Positions 61,400-64,000 of a stretch of 64,000 nucleotides of DNA are shown in pieces. A program made the position numbers and the translations under genes. The stretch lies in the NCBI GenBank assembly GCA_900766265.1, contig CAAFUS010000008.1:1-64000 (forward strand). Reading direction: 5' to 3'. The stretch is from Pseudomonadaceae bacterium. GTDB taxonomy: Bacteria; Pseudomonadota; Gammaproteobacteria; Pseudomonadales; Pseudomonadaceae. The first letter of the stretch is position 1, and each line of letters opens with the position of its first letter. The notes beneath the pieces were generated by a model, which was given only the letters and a program-made list of their open reading frames with translations, made no database searches and was not told the origin of the DNA.

Positions 61400-62203
61400 C
61401 TAGTGGAAGGCGGGCGCCCACTGGAGCGTCCGCAGACGCTGCGTCAGTGCGAGGTATTGCGTTGGGTCTTCGCTGAGCAGCAGGGCTCGTTCGAGATCGA
61501 AACGTTCCCCGTGAGGACAGTCCAGCAGGCGATAGAGGTCGGCGCGCGCCAGGTGGTCGTTGAGCGTCGGCGAACCAAGCTCGATCACTCTTTCGGCGTC
61601 ACGCAACGCTGCCAGTGGATCCGCCGCCTGCTGATGCAGTTGGCGCAGGTTACGTGACAGGCGCTGCGCCAGGTAACGGGCGTCGCTTGGGCACAGGTGC
61701 TGTGCCTGCAACGTCAGGCGCCCTTTGAAGTAATGGTCGAGAAGCGCCTGGCAGTCGCGCGGATACAGACGCCGCCCCGTGCAGGGATCGAGTAGATGAT
61801 CGCCCCCCGGCACCCTGACAAGTATGTGCCCAGGGAAACTGACCGCTGCCAGCGGGATGTCCAGGCGCCGCGCCAGCTCCAGGGCAATGATCGCGATCGA
61901 CAAGGGTTGGCCCCGACGTCGCCCCACGACACGATCCACCCGCGCCGCCTCGGGCCGCAACGGTCGGTCGTCGTCCTGTCGAAAGCCCAGGGCGCAGAGC
62001 TGGCGCAGCAGCGGTTGGGCAAGCTCGCGGGGCGGCAGGATGGGGAGCGCCGCACCGAGCTGCAGGCAAAGTTCGGATAGCAGGCTTTGCGTGGCGTCGA
62101 TGTCCAGCGAGGGCTCGTGCTCGACGCAAATCCAGAGGGCGGCACCGAACAGATCCGGCGGGCTTCGATCCAGGCATTTCAGGCAAGCGTGGCGAGGGTC
62201 CAT
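61400..62203 (-). CDS. SirB1-family transglutaminase-like/TPR protein
   Basis: A 267-aa protein of the SirB1 family: transglutaminase-like core with RRRGQPLSIAIIALELARRL and FPGHILVRVPGGDHLLDP, then a C-terminal TPR-like tail. The catalytic Cys of true transglutaminases is not obvious. ATG 62203 (MDPRHACLKCLDRSPP) is preferred over the open frame to 62299, whose first part lacks family character. Convergent with the LuxR-type regulator (14 nt between stops). Function unknown. Confidence 0.82.
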   Translation of the reverse strand: MDPRHACLKCLDRSPPDLFGAALWICVEHEPSLDIDATQSLLSELCLQLGAALPILPPRELAQPLLRQLCALGFRQDDDRPLRPEAARVDRVVGRRRGQPLSIAIIALELARRLDIPLAAVSFPGHILVRVPGGDHLLDPCTGRRLYPRDCQALLDHYFKGRLTLQAQHLCPSDARYLAQRLSRNLRQLHQQAADPLAALRDAERVIELGSPTLNDHLARADLYRLLDCPHGERFDLERALLLSEDPTQYLALTQRLRTLQWAPAFH

Positions 62204-62387
62204 GAGTGCTTTACAGGAAATCTCATCAGCAAAGCTCGCCGAAGCGGTTTCGTCCAGCGTCCGGCCTTCCTTAGCGCGGACGTGGCGATACCCGTACACG
62301 TTACGGGAACGGTACAGGGGAGAGGTTCTTGTTCTTATCGTAGCGAATGAATCACGCGAGGCAGCCTGCAGGCATCAGGCTGTTGGA

Positions 62388-62663
62388 TCAGGCCGTGGCG
62401 GATGCCATCTGGAAGCCACTGGATGCCGCGACCATGGACGACGAGTCGCCGCGCTCGATTGCCAGGCTCATGCTCAGGCTGGTGATCAGGCGCTGCAGTT
62501 TCTCCTGATCTTGCCACTGCTCTGCGGTCATGAAGCGTTTCACTGCAACGCCATTGTCATCCGACAGTGTCAGCAGAATGCTGCCGTCGGGCTTCTCGAT
62601 ACTGAAATTAACTCGGTACTTGGGCTGGAACACGTCACTGATCAGTTTGAAAGGACTGTTCAT
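62388..62663 (-). CDS. DUF3509 protein
   Basis: A 91-aa small soluble protein of the DUF3509 family found mainly in pseudomonads: SDVFQPKYRVNFSIEKPDGS, ILLTLSDDNGVAVKRFMTAE, QLxRLITSLSMSLAIERG. No known function. It lies 105 nt from yebG on the same strand. The reading frame is intact and the ATG has no strong Shine-Dalgarno. Family assignment from memory. Confidence 0.8.
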   Translation of the reverse strand: MNSPFKLISDVFQPKYRVNFSIEKPDGSILLTLSDDNGVAVKRFMTAEQWQDQEKLQRLITSLSMSLAIERGDSSSMVAASSGFQMASATA

Positions 62664-62768
62664 GCTGATTTACCTGTAATGGTGGCTGCCAGCAGTGGAC
62701 CCAAATACCGAGTAACAGTTTCCTGGCGGCCGAGGCTATTCGTCCGACAGCCTATCCCCCGCGGCGGG

Positions 62769-63032
62769 TCAGTCGGCGCTGTCGTTCGCAGGCAATTCTG
62801 CGAGCGCCTCGGGGCTGCTCTTGAACGCCTTGGCGAAGAGTTCACGATGCTTGGCCATATAAATGCCCACTTCTTCGGTCTGCTGCTCGGTCAGGGATGG
62901 CACCGCCTTGTGCAACACCGTGGCGAGGGCCTCGGCCAGTTCCAGCATCTTGTCGTAACGGTCGGCTTCGGCTTTATCCATGAATAAACGCTCCACATCC
63001 CGGCTGCTGCGGTACACCACTTCGACGGCCAT
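62769..63032 (-). CDS. yebG: YebG-family SOS protein
   Basis: An 87-aa member of the YebG family, DNA-damage-inducible in E. coli: MAVEVVYRSSRDVERLFMDK, then ADRYDKMLELAEAL, and an acidic C-terminus. ATG 63032 is chosen since GGAGGTGGCAA lies upstream; the frame extends six codons. A perfect LexA box (63079-63094) sits about 47 nt upstream, which is direct support for SOS control. Biochemical role unknown. Confidence 0.92.
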   Translation of the reverse strand: MAVEVVYRSSRDVERLFMDKAEADRYDKMLELAEALATVLHKAVPSLTEQQTEEVGIYMAKHRELFAKAFKSSPEALAELPANDSAD

Positions 63033-63078
63033 TTGCCACCTCCGCTCCATAGGTCAAGTGATTCGCTATTTGCGATAG

Positions 63079-63094
63079 CTGTTTATTTATACAG
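63079..63094 (-). promoter_or_regulatory. LexA (SOS) box upstream of yebG
   Basis: CTGTTTATTTATACAG fits the CTGT-N8-ACAG LexA consensus exactly, with an AT-rich centre. It lies upstream of yebG on the minus strand and 29 nt beyond the 3' end of the following SDR gene. Confidence 0.92.
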
Positions 63095-63123
63095 TAATTG
63101 GACCGGAAAGACGAGCGCTCCGT

Positions 63124-63954
63124 TTACAGCCGCTCGTTCAGCCCGAAGCGTTTTTTCAGCAAGGCGTCTGTCAAGAGTGCTGGCATCCAACGTGCCAGTA
63201 GCGGCAACGCACGGCTGCCGTTGCCGATGCGCAGCAGACGGGGCGGCCTTTGTCGCGAGATTGCGGCAATCACCGCATCGGCCAGCTCACTCGCGGGTGT
63301 CGGGTTGTCCTGGGAGGCCCGCGCCCGGGCGTGGATGCCTTGTCTGAGCGGCCACCAGGGAGAGGCCTCGGTCACCAGCCGATCAACCTCTTCGCTGGCG
63401 TGTTCGCCGAAACGCGACGCGATGGCCCCGGGCTGGACTTCCATGACATCAATGCCGAACGGTGCCAGCTCGAGACGCAAGGCTTCGCTGATGGCATGTA
63501 TCGCCGCCTTCGAGGCGCAGTAGGCGCCGGCATAGGGCGTGACGAGCACACCCGAGACACTGCCGATGTTGATTACCAGGCCGCTCGTGGCGCGCAATAG
63601 GCCGAAGCACGCACGGGTCAACTCGACGGGCGCGAGGACGTTGGTTTCGAACTGCCTGCGCAACGCCTCGGCGCCACCATCGAGCAACGGGCCCATGGCG
63701 CCGTAGCCAGCGTTGTTGATCAGCACGTCGAGACGGCCTTCCCGCGCGCTCAGCGCCGCCGCGAGCGAGGCGATCATGTCGGCGTCGTTCACATCGAGTT
63801 GCCAGGAGACGAACCCCGCCGCGTCGAGTGCTGCGAGGTCCGCCGCCTTGCGGGCGGTGGCCCATACGCGGTAACCCGCCGTGCGGAAGGCTTCGGCAAG
63901 CGCCAGGCCGATGCCGCTGGAGCATCCGGTGATGAGTGCGACGGGTGTCGGCAT
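63124..63954 (-). CDS. short-chain dehydrogenase/reductase
   Basis: A 276-aa classical SDR: TGCSSGIGLALAEAF (~9-23), NNAGYGAMGPL, catalytic YCASK and Ser in NIGSVSG. The Arg in ARKAAD suggests NADP(H). The C-terminal hydrophobic extension (LRIGNGSRALPLLARWMPAL) resembles steroid/retinol-type SDRs. Substrate unknown. It lies at the right edge of the window; the upstream neighbour is not visible. Confidence 0.9.
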   Translation of the reverse strand: MPTPVALITGCSSGIGLALAEAFRTAGYRVWATARKAADLAALDAAGFVSWQLDVNDADMIASLAAALSAREGRLDVLINNAGYGAMGPLLDGGAEALRRQFETNVLAPVELTRACFGLLRATSGLVINIGSVSGVLVTPYAGAYCASKAAIHAISEALRLELAPFGIDVMEVQPGAIASRFGEHASEEVDRLVTEASPWWPLRQGIHARARASQDNPTPASELADAVIAAISRQRPPRLLRIGNGSRALPLLARWMPALLTDALLKKRFGLNERL

Positions 63955-64000
63955 GGCAGCCTCCTGCTTATATAAGGAAGCCGCAGCATAGCGATTGCGA

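Overview
The window is a GC-rich gammaproteobacterial chromosome segment. Gene content and gene order point to the Pseudomonas lineage, most likely the P. stutzeri group (Stutzerimonas). Pointers are the 5S rRNA tail, the mksFEB condensin operon, the hemA-prfA-prmC-moeB-murI run next to a close PagL homologue, the ychF-pth-rplY-prs-tRNA-Gln-ispE-lolB block, and the DUF3509 and DUF1302/DUF1329 proteins. No plasmid, phage or complete IS genes, and no CRISPR array, were seen. Species assignment is inference from memory of relatives; no database was searched.

Layout. 1-145: end of an rRNA operon (5S tail and terminator). 240-3796: pqiA-pqiA-pqiB, a lipid transport system with a six-MCE-domain PqiB. 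3893-8760 (minus): mksF-mksE-mksB, an alternative SMC condensin. 8976-13074: a hypothetical protein, leuA, a probable holD (DNA polymerase III psi), rimI and an acidic disordered protein. 13230-18116: otsBA (trehalose), a carbonic anhydrase, a DMT exporter and the peptidoglycan endopeptidase PbpG. 18269-18948: a possible small RNA, a small lipoprotein and tRNA-Met.

19221-36195 is an accessory stretch between tRNA-Met and ychF, which I recall as neighbours in P. aeruginosa. It holds a GspN-like protein, a UV-damage endonuclease, and several regulator/target pairs: Lrp with a DMT exporter, AraC with AhpD-like and glutaredoxin genes, GlxA-type with SDR-SDR-MFS-lactonase genes, and LysR with oxidoreductase, yellow-like, betaine-binding-like and nitroreductase genes. 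The theme is redox chemistry, electrophile detoxification and export. Two diverged nitroreductase paralogues lie 10 kb apart, and probable gene debris is present.

36541-48316 returns to a conserved core: translation factors, nucleotide precursor synthesis, isoprenoid and lipoprotein export genes, tRNA-Gln, heme synthesis, release factor 1 and its methylase, MoeB and glutamate racemase. 48397-54925: pagL (lipid A 3-O-deacylase), a cysteine-cluster protein, an FAD oxidoreductase, ferrochelatase, uracil permease with uracil phosphoribosyltransferase, hypoxanthine phosphoribosyltransferase and a WbuC cupin. 55300-63954: the DUF1302/DUF1329 pair followed by a MalT-like LuxR regulator, a SirB1-type protein, a DUF3509 protein, SOS-controlled yebG with a perfect LexA box, and an SDR.

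The most interesting points are the accessory quinone/electrophile cluster with a bacterial yellow-family protein, a betaine-binding-like protein with neither signal peptide nor transporter, a four-half-site inverted repeat upstream of the first nitroreductase, a candidate small RNA, a terminator-like hairpin in front of hemH, and the six-MCE PqiB with a split PqiA. I found no convincing wholly new multi-gene system.
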